Shown piece by piece: positions 8,017 to 16,386 of a stretch of DNA of 64,000 nucleotides. Where the stretch lies: NCBI RefSeq assembly GCF_042677945.1, contig NZ_JBHUDN010000014.1; one strand, written 5' to 3'. Both the position numbers and the translations under genes were made by a program. Source of the DNA: Haloplanus litoreus. Lineage in GTDB: Archaea; Halobacteriota; Halobacteria; Halobacteriales; Haloferacaceae. A model generated the notes under the pieces. That model saw only the letters and a list, made by a program, of their open reading frames with translations, was not told the origin of the DNA and ran no database searches. How positions within the stretch are numbered: the stretch's first letter is position 1; each line of letters starts with the position of its first letter.

Positions 8017-9681
8017 CTATTCGTAGGTCTCCCGTTTGGCCACCCGAACCCGCGTCGCCCCGTCGATCGCGTAGATGCGACCCTCGACGTTGGCGAACTC
8101 CAGGCCACCCGCGGACACCGTCTCGTTGACCGCCGGCATCGGCGCCGCGGCCGAGCGGTTGCCGAGCGAGACGTTGAGACGGAATCCCTTGGGTGCGGCT
8201 TCGACGGAGACGTTTCGGCCGGCGACGACGGGATCTGCCTGGGCTGGCGGCGAGGTGAAGGCCGTGACGTTCCGGTCACCGTGAACCAGTCGGACCCGGT
8301 AGACCGTGCCGCCGCCGATGGCGTTCCACCCCGTCCGCTGGACGCCGACCGAGTCCCGCCACCCGACGCCGCCGAGACGGACCTGCGTCGCCCCCGTGAA
8401 GTCGAGACGCCCCTTCGAGACGGCAGTCATCCAGATGCCGCGGTCGCGGTTCCTGACGACCACCCCCGAGGTGTTGACCTGCGTCGTCTCGCCGAACGCC
8501 TCCACGTCGACGACCGACACCATCCCGTTGGGCACGTTCTCGGCGTACGTCACCTCGTAGCCACGGACGGTGATCGGATCGGCCTGTCCCGGCAGGTCGT
8601 CGGACTGGGTCGTCATCAGGTTGACGGGGACCGCGGGGCCGGCGAGAGCGGCCGTACAGAACAGCAGGACGGTCGCACCGATCCGCCACCGGGGGACTGC
8701 CCTGACCGCGCCGGGATCGTCGGGCGTCGACACGAGCGGTCGAGCCGACGCCGCGACGGTGCCGGCCACGAGCGTCGCGAGGAGGAGTACCAACGCCAGG
8801 CCCGCCGCGCGGTAGAGGACGTAGGTCTCGCCGCCGCGGTACCAGTAGACCGCCCAGAGCGACTGCGCGACGCCGAAGAGGACGACGCCGCCGACGACTC
8901 GGGCGGCCGTGGGGCGCTCCTCCGATCCGGCCCGCACGACCCAGACGCCGAGGAGGACGCCCACGAGGAGGCCGAAGGCGTGACCCTGGATGGCGATGTC
9001 GGCCCACCAAGGCGAGGAGTAGGACGGGCCGGCACTGGCGGATATCGTCGGATTCCGGAGCGCGGCGTAGAGCGTCCGGACCGCGTTCCCGACGGTGACG
9101 GCGACGACCGTCGTGATCGGATACCGGACCAGCGCGAAGCCCGCGAAGGCGAAGACAACGCCGGAGAAGCCGATGACCGGCCCGATGGCGAAGGCGGCGC
9201 TGAACAGGCCAACGGCGACGACGCCGGCCGGGAAGACGACGACGGCCCGCACGTAGGGATTGGTCAGCGGCGACGTGAACGTCTGGACGCCGCGTTCGCG
9301 GGGGAAGTGTCCCCAGGCGTACTCCGCGATGGGCGCCAGCACGACGGTACCGACGAGATTGCCGACGAGGTGGCCCGATCCGGAGTGGGCGAAGCCGGCG
9401 GTCAGCATCCCCAGCGGGTAGAAGTACGACCACGCCCGGAACGGAATAGTGACTGGCGCGTTCCAGTGGTCCCACCCTCCCTGGACGAACAGGTACACCG
9501 CGAGGACGACGCCGACGGAGACGAGCGTGCCCCACGGGACGCCGAGGACGAACCGGGATCTGAGGCGGGCTCCCCAGCGACCGCGGGGACGGTCGAGCGC
9601 GACGACTGCGGCGAGAGCGAGGACGGCGGCGAGTCCTACTGCAAGACGAAAGAGCGTCGCCGAGTCCGGAACGCCGAGCAT
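8017..9681 (-). CDS. Rhomboid family intramembrane serine protease
   Basis: A 554-residue polytopic membrane protein. The rhomboid core shows HSGSGHLVGNL in the second core helix, GFSG with the nucleophile Ser173, and the catalytic His234 in IQGHAFG. One hydrophobic segment precedes the core and several follow (to about 350). The last 190 residues are a soluble, beta-rich, probably extracellular domain with many N-x-S/T sites. Rhomboids cleave membrane-anchored substrates; haloarchaeal members affect surface glycoproteins. The gene converges with the METTL5-like gene, their stops one base apart. The C-terminal domain is not one I recognise. Confidence 0.9.
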   Translation of the reverse strand: MLGVPDSATLFRLAVGLAAVLALAAVVALDRPRGRWGARLRSRFVLGVPWGTLVSVGVVLAVYLFVQGGWDHWNAPVTIPFRAWSYFYPLGMLTAGFAHSGSGHLVGNLVGTVVLAPIAEYAWGHFPRERGVQTFTSPLTNPYVRAVVVFPAGVVAVGLFSAAFAIGPVIGFSGVVFAFAGFALVRYPITTVVAVTVGNAVRTLYAALRNPTISASAGPSYSSPWWADIAIQGHAFGLLVGVLLGVWVVRAGSEERPTAARVVGGVVLFGVAQSLWAVYWYRGGETYVLYRAAGLALVLLLATLVAGTVAASARPLVSTPDDPGAVRAVPRWRIGATVLLFCTAALAGPAVPVNLMTTQSDDLPGQADPITVRGYEVTYAENVPNGMVSVVDVEAFGETTQVNTSGVVVRNRDRGIWMTAVSKGRLDFTGATQVRLGGVGWRDSVGVQRTGWNAIGGGTVYRVRLVHGDRNVTAFTSPPAQADPVVAGRNVSVEAAPKGFRLNVSLGNRSAAAPMPAVNETVSAGGLEFANVEGRIYAIDGATRVRVAKRETYE

Positions 9682-9864
9682 GCTCCCCGTTCACGCCCCG
9701 CAGGTAATGAATCCGACGGGCAGGGTGGCCGCGGCCAAGCAGCGGCGTTCGAGGACGAAAGGTGGGCGGGAGCCGAGCCCGGAAGGGATACTGTCGGCTG
9801 TACCTGTGTCACGCTGTTCGCTCCCCCGGACGACGAATAGCCGCTCGACGTACAACCGGCAGTA

Positions 9865-10143
9865 TTAGAGCTTGTTTTCGGCGTCTTCGGCGAGTTCGGC
9901 CATGCGCTTGCCGACCCGACCGGCGTCGGAGAACTCGTCTTCGCTCATCGCCGTCGCCAGGGCATTGCCGAGGACGAACACCGCGTGTTTGTGCTCGCTC
10001 TTGGACTTGTGGACGTGCGATGGGTCGACGCTCAGCGACTCGTAGGGGTCGAAGATCGTCTCGTCGACCGACTCCTGGCTCCGGAAGTAGTTCATGATCG
10101 CCACCATCTGCTCGTGCAGTTCGAGGAGTTCTTCCTTGTGCAT
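9865..10143 (-). CDS. UPF0058 family protein
   Basis: A 92-residue helical acidic protein beginning MHKEELLELHEQM, with the family-typical middle ESLSVDPSHVHKSKSEHKHAVFVLG. The family occurs throughout haloarchaea; its function is not known. A TATA-like stretch lies about 26-33 bases upstream of the start (10169-10176 on the minus strand). It is followed downstream by 183 empty bases before the end of the convergent region. Confidence 0.88.
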   Translation of the reverse strand: MHKEELLELHEQMVAIMNYFRSQESVDETIFDPYESLSVDPSHVHKSKSEHKHAVFVLGNALATAMSEDEFSDAGRVGKRMAELAEDAENKL

Positions 10144-10228
10144 ACCTCCGGATACGGAGGTAGGGCGGTTAAGGATTATTGCGGCTGGCTCTCATACGCG
10201 CCCCCTCGTTGCGGCCCCGTGCCCGCGA

Positions 10229-10441
10229 TCAGAACACGTACTCGTCTTCGTGTCCCATCATCCCCTCGTCCTCGAATCCCGGTTCTTCCTCCTCGATGGG
10301 ACCGCTCGTCTTGTACGCCCGGAGACCCGTAGAGAGCAGTTCCTGGATGGCTTCCTCCCGGTTGACGAACTCGCCCTGCTCGATCAACTGAGCGATCTGC
10401 ATCTCCAGATGTTCCGGGACCGTTATTTCCACTTTCGGCAT
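10229..10441 (-). CDS. Ribbon-helix-helix (CopG-like) DNA-binding protein
   Basis: A 70-residue protein with a ribbon-helix-helix fold in its first 45 residues: a short strand (KVEITVPEHL), then helices with the sequence EFVNREEAIQELLSTGLR. The remaining tail is highly acidic. Such proteins bind DNA as dimers through the paired strand, often to inverted repeats and often to their own promoter. The TATA-like box TTTAAAT lies about 30 bases upstream of the ATG, at 10471-10478. Three copies of a GATTACG motif lie farther upstream, which makes autoregulation or control of the divergent neighbour possible. Confidence 0.85.
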   Translation of the reverse strand: MPKVEITVPEHLEMQIAQLIEQGEFVNREEAIQELLSTGLRAYKTSGPIEEEEPGFEDEGMMGHEDEYVF

Positions 10442-10512
10442 TTGAACGTTCGACGGTTTGGAAGGGGCGTATTTAAATTCTGCGGGGGCTGGTTCGGATT
10501 ATCATAATCACG

Positions 10513-10573
10513 GATTACGCGAACCGAGGTAATTTCACGCGATTACGAAATACAGTTTCATATTCGCGTAATC
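10513..10573. promoter_or_regulatory. Candidate operator: inverted GATTACGCGA repeats
   Basis: GATTACGCGA occurs exactly at 10513-10522 on the plus strand and at 10564-10573 on the minus strand. A third, partial copy (GATTACGAAA) is at 10541-10550 on the plus strand. All are between the divergent ribbon-helix-helix gene and the molybdopterin-type oxidoreductase gene, 40-100 bases before the latter. The arrangement looks like a regulator-binding region. Confidence 0.5.
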
Positions 10574-10612
10574 GACCGACACGAATAGGTATCTCGAGCT
10601 GTCAGGGGAGCT

Positions 10613-11206
10613 ATGGTCAGGGACACGACGGACCTCTACCGGGAGTTCGGGGACGAACGGCTCCCGCCGGGACAACGCCGGACGGAGTCGTTTCCCGTCC
10701 TCTCGAAGGGGAACGTCCCCCGAGTTACCCGCGAGGAGTGGTCGCTCAGGGTGAGCGGTGCCGTCGAGGAGTCGGTCACCCTCGACTGGGAGGCGTTCAC
10801 CGATCTGGACGTCGAGACGCAGCGCCAGGACTTCCACTGCGTGACTGGGTGGAGCCGGTTCGACTGTGACTTCACCGGCGTGCCGTTTACCGCCCTCGCG
10901 GACCGCGTCGGCGTCGATTCGGACGCGGTACACGTCCTCTTTCACGCCGCGGACGACTACACGACCGACCTCCCACTCGACGCGTGTCTGCGCCCCGAGA
11001 CGCTCTTTGCCTTCGAGTTCGACGGCGACCCCCTGTCACGGGACCACGGCGGCCCGGTCCGGGTGGTCACACCGCACCGGTACGCCTACAAAGGGTCGAA
11101 GTGGGTGACGGGCGTCGAGTTCCTCACCGAACCGCAGCGGGGTTTCTGGGAGAAACGGGGCTACTCCGTGACGGCGAACCCCTGGCGCGAGGAACGCTAC
11201 GGATAG
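10613..11206 (+). CDS. Sulfite-oxidase-fold molybdopterin-binding protein
   Basis: A 197-residue protein consisting only of the oxidoreductase molybdopterin-binding domain. The conserved cysteine that ligates molybdenum in this fold is Cys76 in DFHCVTGWSRF, and the end has the typical KGSKWVTGVEF and FWEKRGYS. It resembles short stand-alone homologues of MsrP/YedY or sulfite oxidase. No twin-arginine signal is visible, so it seems cytoplasmic. The substrate cannot be told. It lies 36 bases before menF on the same strand; a shared transcript is possible. Confidence 0.85.
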   Translation: MVRDTTDLYREFGDERLPPGQRRTESFPVLSKGNVPRVTREEWSLRVSGAVEESVTLDWEAFTDLDVETQRQDFHCVTGWSRFDCDFTGVPFTALADRVGVDSDAVHVLFHAADDYTTDLPLDACLRPETLFAFEFDGDPLSRDHGGPVRVVTPHRYAYKGSKWVTGVEFLTEPQRGFWEKRGYSVTANPWREERYG

Positions 11207-11242
11207 TTAGGTAAAAGAGTGCGGCGGCCTCACGGATTTATA

Positions 11243-12589
11243 ATGGGTGTCCCGCGAAGTGACGAGACGGGAACGCGTCTCGTCAGTCGGTCGATTCGGA
11301 CGTCCGTCCCCTCGCTCCGTGCCGCCCTCGACGCGCTGCCGGCCCCGCGGACGTTCTGGGCCGCCCCGGACGAGGCGACGGTGGTCGCCNNNNNNNNNNG
11401 CGGCGTCGCCGCCGCCATCACCGCCGACGGCGGGAATCGGTTCACCGCGATCAGGGAGGGCGTCGATCGGATGTTGCGCTCGGGCGACGTTCACGCCGGC
11501 ACCGAGGCCGCCTGTCCGCGCCTGTTCGGCGGCTTCGCCTTCCACGACGACGGCGGCGACGGCTCCGTGTGGGCCGACTTCCCCGGCGCGCGCTTCGTCC
11601 TGCCGCGCGTTCAGGTGACCGAGACGGACCGCGGAACGTGGTTGACGGTCAACGCCGTCGGCCCGGACGCGACGGCGGATGCCGTCGAGAAACGACTCGA
11701 CGACGAACGCGAGCGTCTGGCGGGTATCGACGACGCCGACCCGGGAGTACCCCCCGAAATCGTCTCGCGGACGCGGACGACTCCCCGCGCCGCGTGGCAG
11801 GACTCGGTCGAGGCGGCCGTCGAGCGCATCCGCGCCGGCGACCTGCAGAAAGTCGTCCTCGCGCAGGCCCTCGACGTGACGCTCGACCGGCCGCTCTCGG
11901 TGCCGGACGTGCTCGCCCGCCTCGGGTCGACGTATCCCGACTGCTATCGCTTCCTCGTCGAACCGACGGCGGATCCGGACCGGTCGAGTTTCTTCGGTGC
12001 CACGCCGGAGCGCCTGGTCAGCAGCTACGGGCGGACGGTCACCACCGGCGCGCTCGCCGGTACGACCGGCCGCGGCGACACACCCGCGGAGGACGACTGG
12101 CTGGCCGAGGAACTGCTCGCCGACGAGAAGAACGTCCACGAACACGAACTCGTCGCGGAGACCATCCGGGAGCAACTCGCGCCGTTTGCGTCCTCCATCA
12201 CCGCAGGTGAGCGCCGCGTCCGCCGTCTGGAGACGATCCAGCATCTCTTCACCCCCATCACGGCGACGCTCGACCGCGAGACGCACGTCCTCGATCTGGT
12301 GGAAGCGCTCCACCCGACGCCCGCAGTCGGGGGCTTACCCCCGGAGCGAGCGCTCGCGACCATCCGCGAGACGGAACCGTTCGATCGCGGCTGGTACGCC
12401 GCGCCCATCGGCTGGGTCGACGCCGCCGGCAACGGCTCCTTCGCAGTCGCCATTCGCTCGGCGGTCGCCAGGGGAGCCGAGACGACACTCTTCGCCGGTG
12501 TCGGCATCGTCGCCGACTCCGATCCGGACCAGGAGTGGGACGAAGTACAGCTCAAATACCGCCCGATTCTCGACGAACTGGAGCGATGA
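11243..12589 (+). CDS. menF: Isochorismate synthase (menaquinone synthesis)
   Basis: Chorismate-binding family enzyme that converts chorismate to isochorismate, the first step of menaquinone synthesis. The C-terminal half has the family blocks KVVLAQALDV, CYRFLVEP, FFGATPERLV, LHPTPAVGG and FDRGWYAAPIGWVD. A run of 10 N at 11390-11399 hides a few residues near position 50; the frame agrees on both sides. The start at ATG 11243 is taken because it follows a clear intergenic gap; a GTG 24 bases earlier is in frame. Its stop overlaps the menD start (ATGA). Confidence 0.93.
   Translation: MGVPRSDETGTRLVSRSIRTSVPSLRAALDALPAPRTFWAAPDEATVVAXXXXGVAAAITADGGNRFTAIREGVDRMLRSGDVHAGTEAACPRLFGGFAFHDDGGDGSVWADFPGARFVLPRVQVTETDRGTWLTVNAVGPDATADAVEKRLDDERERLAGIDDADPGVPPEIVSRTRTTPRAAWQDSVEAAVERIRAGDLQKVVLAQALDVTLDRPLSVPDVLARLGSTYPDCYRFLVEPTADPDRSSFFGATPERLVSSYGRTVTTGALAGTTGRGDTPAEDDWLAEELLADEKNVHEHELVAETIREQLAPFASSITAGERRVRRLETIQHLFTPITATLDRETHVLDLVEALHPTPAVGGLPPERALATIRETEPFDRGWYAAPIGWVDAAGNGSFAVAIRSAVARGAETTLFAGVGIVADSDPDQEWDEVQLKYRPILDELER
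11390..11399. other. Assembly gap (10 N) in menF
   Basis: Ten unknown bases inside menF. The reading frame is compatible across the gap at this length. Confidence 0.99.
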
Positions 12590-14352
12590 GCGCGCCGAAC
12601 CGCAACGTCCTCTGGGGGCGCGCGCTGGTCGACGAACTCGTCCGCGCGGGCGTCGACGCCGTCGTCGTCTCGCCGGGCAGTCGTTCGACACCCCTCGTGA
12701 CCGCCGTCGAAGAACACGACGACCTGCGGACCTACTCCGTCCTCGACGAGCGCTCGGCCGCCTACTTCGCCCTCGGGCGCGCGAGACGAACGGGCGAGGT
12801 GACGCCGCTGATCTGCACTTCGGGGACCGCCGCCGCGAACTACCACCCGGCCGTGATCGAGGCCGACCGTGGGCGCGTTCCCCTCCTCCTCCTCACCGCG
12901 GATCGCCCACCCGAACTCCACGACAGCGGCGCCAACCAGACCGTGGATCAGGAGAAGTTGTACGGCGACGCAGTCCGCTGGTACGCCGACCTGCCCGAAC
13001 CCGAAGCGACGGAACGAAAGCTCCGGTCGCTGCGGACGACGGCCGCCCGCGCCCTCGCCGAGGCGACGGGAACGCCGTCGGGGCCGGTTCACCTGAACTG
13101 TCGGTTCCGCAAGCCACTGGAGCCGACGCCGGTGACGGGCGACGTCCCCACGGATATCGACCCCCTCGCCGCCGCCGGCCGCGACGACGACCGGCCCTTC
13201 GTGACGACGACGGCGGGCACGCCCCGACTGGATCGGGCCGACCTCCGACCGGTCGTCGAGGGACTGTCGGTCGGTCGCGGGCTGATCGTCGCCGGGCCGA
13301 CCGATCCGCCGGGCGTCGATCCCGAGGCGATCACCGCCCTCGCGCACGCGACGGGCTTTCCGATCCTCGCCGACCCGCTCTCGGGCCTGCGCTTCGGCGG
13401 CCACACCCGCGTGACGACGACCGTCGGCGGCTACGACGGCTACCTCGACTCGCGGGTCACCGCGGACTGGCCCGCTCCCGAGGTGGTCTTCCGGATCGGC
13501 GCCTCGCCAACCTCGAAACGTCTCCGGAAGTACCTCTCCCGGACCGGCGCCCGCCAGTTCGTCGTCGATCCGGCGGGCGGATGGCGCGAGGCGGAGTTCC
13601 GCGCGACCGACCTCGTCGTCGCCGATCCCTCGCGTCTGGCGGCCCGGCTCGCGGAACTCGTCGGCGGCCCGGACGCCCCGGAGTGGCGCGAGCGCTGGAG
13701 CGAGGCCGACCGCACCCACCGAGAGACCGTCGGCGGGGTGACCGGCGACGGCGCAGGCGGCTACTTCGAGGGTGCCATCCTCGCGGACGTGACCGACCTC
13801 GCGCCCGAACCGTCGACGCTCGTGGTCTCCAACTCGAACCCCGTCCGCGACGCCGACCGCTACGTTCCGCCGTCCGCAGCGGGATACACCGTCCTCGGGA
13901 ACCGCGGCGCCTCGGGCATCGACGGCGTCGTCTCCACTGGGCTGGGTGCCGGGAGCGCCACGACCGACCACCTCACGCTCGTCGTCGGCGACCTGGCGTA
14001 CTACCACGACGGCAACGGCCTACTGTCGGCGCTCCGGTGTGGCGTCGACGCGACGGTGGTCCTGCTCAACAACGACGGCGGCGGCATCTTCCACCGCCTT
14101 CCAATCGAATCCTTCGACCCACCCTTCACGGACTCGTTCCGGACACCCCACGGTATGGAGTTCGAACCGACGGCCGATCTCTACGACCTGACACACGTCT
14201 CGGTGTCCGACCGCGACTCGTTCAGGGAGGCCTACGCCGACGCCGTCGAGAGCGACGGTACGGACGTCCTCGAAGTGCGGACGGACGCCGAAGCGAGCCA
14301 GCGGACGCGTGAGCGCCTCCTGGCCGCGACCGTCGACGTACTCGCCGAGTGA
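12586..14352 (+). CDS. menD: SEPHCHC synthase (menaquinone synthesis)
   Basis: Thiamine-diphosphate enzyme joining 2-oxoglutarate-derived succinic semialdehyde to isochorismate (2-succinyl-5-enolpyruvyl-6-hydroxy-3-cyclohexene-1-carboxylate synthase). It shows the N-terminal cofactor block VVVSPGSRSTPL, ERSAAYFALG and TSGTAAANYHPAVIEA, and the diphosphate-binding motif LLNNDGGGIFHRLP near the C-terminus. 588 residues, usual for the family. ATG at 12586 overlaps the menF stop by four bases, so the two are translationally coupled. Confidence 0.95.
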   Translation: MSAPNRNVLWGRALVDELVRAGVDAVVVSPGSRSTPLVTAVEEHDDLRTYSVLDERSAAYFALGRARRTGEVTPLICTSGTAAANYHPAVIEADRGRVPLLLLTADRPPELHDSGANQTVDQEKLYGDAVRWYADLPEPEATERKLRSLRTTAARALAEATGTPSGPVHLNCRFRKPLEPTPVTGDVPTDIDPLAAAGRDDDRPFVTTTAGTPRLDRADLRPVVEGLSVGRGLIVAGPTDPPGVDPEAITALAHATGFPILADPLSGLRFGGHTRVTTTVGGYDGYLDSRVTADWPAPEVVFRIGASPTSKRLRKYLSRTGARQFVVDPAGGWREAEFRATDLVVADPSRLAARLAELVGGPDAPEWRERWSEADRTHRETVGGVTGDGAGGYFEGAILADVTDLAPEPSTLVVSNSNPVRDADRYVPPSAAGYTVLGNRGASGIDGVVSTGLGAGSATTDHLTLVVGDLAYYHDGNGLLSALRCGVDATVVLLNNDGGGIFHRLPIESFDPPFTDSFRTPHGMEFEPTADLYDLTHVSVSDRDSFREAYADAVESDGTDVLEVRTDAEASQRTRERLLAATVDVLAE

Positions 14353-14389
14353 GCCGGATTTATTGACCCGGGGTGAGCAGTCGAGACCG

Positions 14390-14740
14390 ATGCCCTCCAC
14401 GATTCGAACTTGGCGGTTACCGATCCTCGTACTGGTGCTCCTCCTCGTCGCCTACGCGGGAGTGGTCGCGGGGGACTTCCTGTTCGGCGTCTTCGTCGGG
14501 GCCGTCCTCTACCTGCTGGGGTGGATGATCGACCGGCTGTCGACGGGGACCCCCCTCGACGACATGTCCCGAGAGCGGCGGATCGTGACGGGCGCCGCCG
14601 TCCTGACCGTCCTCGTCTACGCGGTAGTCATCTCGGCGGCGATACTGCTCGGCGTCCTCGTCGCGGCGACGGTGTTCGTCGTCTCCTGGATGACGGCGCC
14701 GGCCGGTCCCGTCGCGCGGTGGCTGGACGGCGTGGCCTGA
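14390..14740 (+). CDS. Small membrane protein, 116 aa
   Basis: Hydrophobic protein with about four membrane segments (residues 10-28, 28-50, 68-88 and 88-106), separated by short loops such as RLSTGTPLDDMSRERR. The start at 14390 is preferred: a TATA-like stretch GGATTTATTG at 14355-14364 precedes it at the right distance. It sits between menD and menB on the same strand. No family recognised; a role in quinone metabolism would be inferred from position only. Confidence 0.7.
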   Translation: MPSTIRTWRLPILVLVLLLVAYAGVVAGDFLFGVFVGAVLYLLGWMIDRLSTGTPLDDMSRERRIVTGAAVLTVLVYAVVISAAILLGVLVAATVFVVSWMTAPAGPVARWLDGVA

Positions 14741-14785
14741 CCGCCGACCTGCATCTTTTTGCGCACGCCGCCCCCCTGTCGGGGT

Positions 14786-15724
14786 ATGGTTTCGGACCTC
14801 TTCGACCCGGACCGGTGGACGGCCGTCACCGACGAGTTCAGTGACGTGACCTACCACCGGGCGGTCGACACCCCCGCGGCCCGCGTCGCCATCGACCGGC
14901 CCGCGGTGCGCAACGCCTTCCGCCCCCGCACCGTCGACGAACTGTACGCGGCGCTGGATCACGCCCGGCAGCAACCCGACGTCGGCTGTGTCCTCCTGAC
15001 CGGCAACGGCCCGTCACCGAAGGACGGCGGGTGGGCGTTCTCCGCGGGCGGCGATCAGGCCATCCGCGGCGAGTCTGGCTACGAGTACCGCGACGACGAC
15101 GACGCCGCGCCGGCCGAAGGAACCGACGCGGCGACCGACGACGCGTCGCTGGGGACGGAGACGCCGACGGTCGGACGCCTCCACATCCTCGAAGTGCAGC
15201 GGCTGATCCGCTTCATGCCCAAACCCGTCGTCGCCGTCGTCCCGGGGTGGGCCGTCGGTGGCGGGCACTCCCTCCACGTCGTCTGTGACCTCACGCTCGC
15301 GAGCGAGGAGCACGCGAAGTTCCTCCAGACCGACCCGGACGTCGCCTCCTTCGACGGCGGGTTCGGCTCCGCCTACCTCGCCCGACAGATCGGCCAGAAG
15401 AAGGCACGAGAGGTGTTCTTCCTCGGCAAGACCTACGGCGCCGAAGCGGCGGCCGATATGGGCATGGTGAACGAGGCGGTGCCACACGAGGACCTAGAGA
15501 CGGTGGCCCTGGAGTGGGCCGAGACGATGACGGGGAAGAGTCCGACCGCGATGCGGATGCTGAAGTACGCGTTCAACCTCGCTGACGACGGTATGGTCGG
15601 CCAGCAGGTGTTCGCCGGCGAGGCGACTCGACTCGCGTACATGACCGACGAGGCGAGCGAGGGACGGGACGCGTTTCTCGAGGGTCGAGACCCGGACTTT
15701 TCGAACGTACCATGGCACTACTGA
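14786..15724 (+). CDS. menB: 1,4-dihydroxy-2-naphthoyl-CoA synthase
   Basis: Crotonase-fold enzyme closing the naphthoquinone ring from o-succinylbenzoyl-CoA. Visible blocks: RPAVRNAFRPRTVDELY, FSAGGDQAIRG with the oxyanion-hole glycine, VPGWAVGGGHSLHVVCDLTLA, SFDGGFGSAYLARQIG and the C-terminal FLEGRDPDFSNVPWHY, which is typical of MenB. Haloarchaeal members have the acidic insertion at about residues 100-125 seen here. ATG at 14786 starts the protein at MVSDLFDPDRW. 312 residues. Confidence 0.94.
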   Translation: MVSDLFDPDRWTAVTDEFSDVTYHRAVDTPAARVAIDRPAVRNAFRPRTVDELYAALDHARQQPDVGCVLLTGNGPSPKDGGWAFSAGGDQAIRGESGYEYRDDDDAAPAEGTDAATDDASLGTETPTVGRLHILEVQRLIRFMPKPVVAVVPGWAVGGGHSLHVVCDLTLASEEHAKFLQTDPDVASFDGGFGSAYLARQIGQKKAREVFFLGKTYGAEAAADMGMVNEAVPHEDLETVALEWAETMTGKSPTAMRMLKYAFNLADDGMVGQQVFAGEATRLAYMTDEASEGRDAFLEGRDPDFSNVPWHY

Positions 15725-15791
15725 TGGACGGCTCCACGAGAGGAAAGCGAGAGGGTATATGTTCGAAGCCCTCAAATCGAGGTAGTTACCG

Positions 15792-16328
15792 ATGAATCCG
15801 AGTCGTGTCGACTTCTTCGTCGACTTGGCGTACGGGCTAGTTATTCTCCTAGCGGTGGGGCTCATCCTCGTCTTGGGGACGAACGTCGGCGTCGCGTTCG
15901 GAATCGGGGCCCTCGTCTCCTACGTGGTACACGTCGTGTGGAAGATGGCCCGGTTCGATCCCGAGTGGATGACCGAGGAAGTGACCGAGAAAGTCGAGGA
16001 GACGCTCACCGAAGAGGTCACCGAGAGCGTCGAGAAAACCGTCGCCGAGGAAGTCACCGAAGAGGTCACCGAGAGCGTCGAGAAAACCGTCGCCGAGGAA
16101 GTCACCGAAGAGGTCACCGAGAAGGTGGAACAGACGGTCACCGAGGAGGTGACCGAAAACGTCGAACGCACACTCTCCGAGGAGGTGGACGACATCATCG
16201 AGCAACTGCAGCAGGTGAACGACCGCGTCGACAGGCGCCCGCGCGCCGATCAGATCGACGCGATGACGAAAGACGACGCGGAGACGGACGCGGAGGCGGA
16301 CGCGGACGCGGAGGCGGAAAATCGATGA
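15792..16328 (+). CDS. Membrane-anchored coiled-coil repeat protein
   Basis: A 178-residue protein. Residues 10-50 form two membrane segments (LVILLAVGLILVLG and GIGALVSYVVHVV). From about 58 to 140 there is a long amphipathic helix built of repeated blocks such as EEVTESVEKTVA and EEVTEKVE, with a perfect 48-base tandem repeat in the DNA. The end is very acidic (DAETDAEADADAEAE). It probably forms a coiled coil under the membrane. It lies 59 bases upstream of the phosphate transporter gene and may be cotranscribed; no function is known to me. Confidence 0.75.
   Translation: MNPSRVDFFVDLAYGLVILLAVGLILVLGTNVGVAFGIGALVSYVVHVVWKMARFDPEWMTEEVTEKVEETLTEEVTESVEKTVAEEVTEEVTESVEKTVAEEVTEEVTEKVEQTVTEEVTENVERTLSEEVDDIIEQLQQVNDRVDRRPRADQIDAMTKDDAETDAEADADAEAENR
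16011..16121 (+). repeat. 48-base tandem repeat in the coiled-coil gene
   Basis: A 48-base unit at 16011-16058 is repeated exactly at 16059-16106 and again for the first 15 bases to 16121. It encodes 16 residues per unit, so copy number can change without a frameshift. Confidence 0.95.
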
Positions 16329-16386
16329 GCCGAAAGCGACGGATCGGTCCGCACGAACGCACGGGTCGTGGGGGCGACGGCGACGC

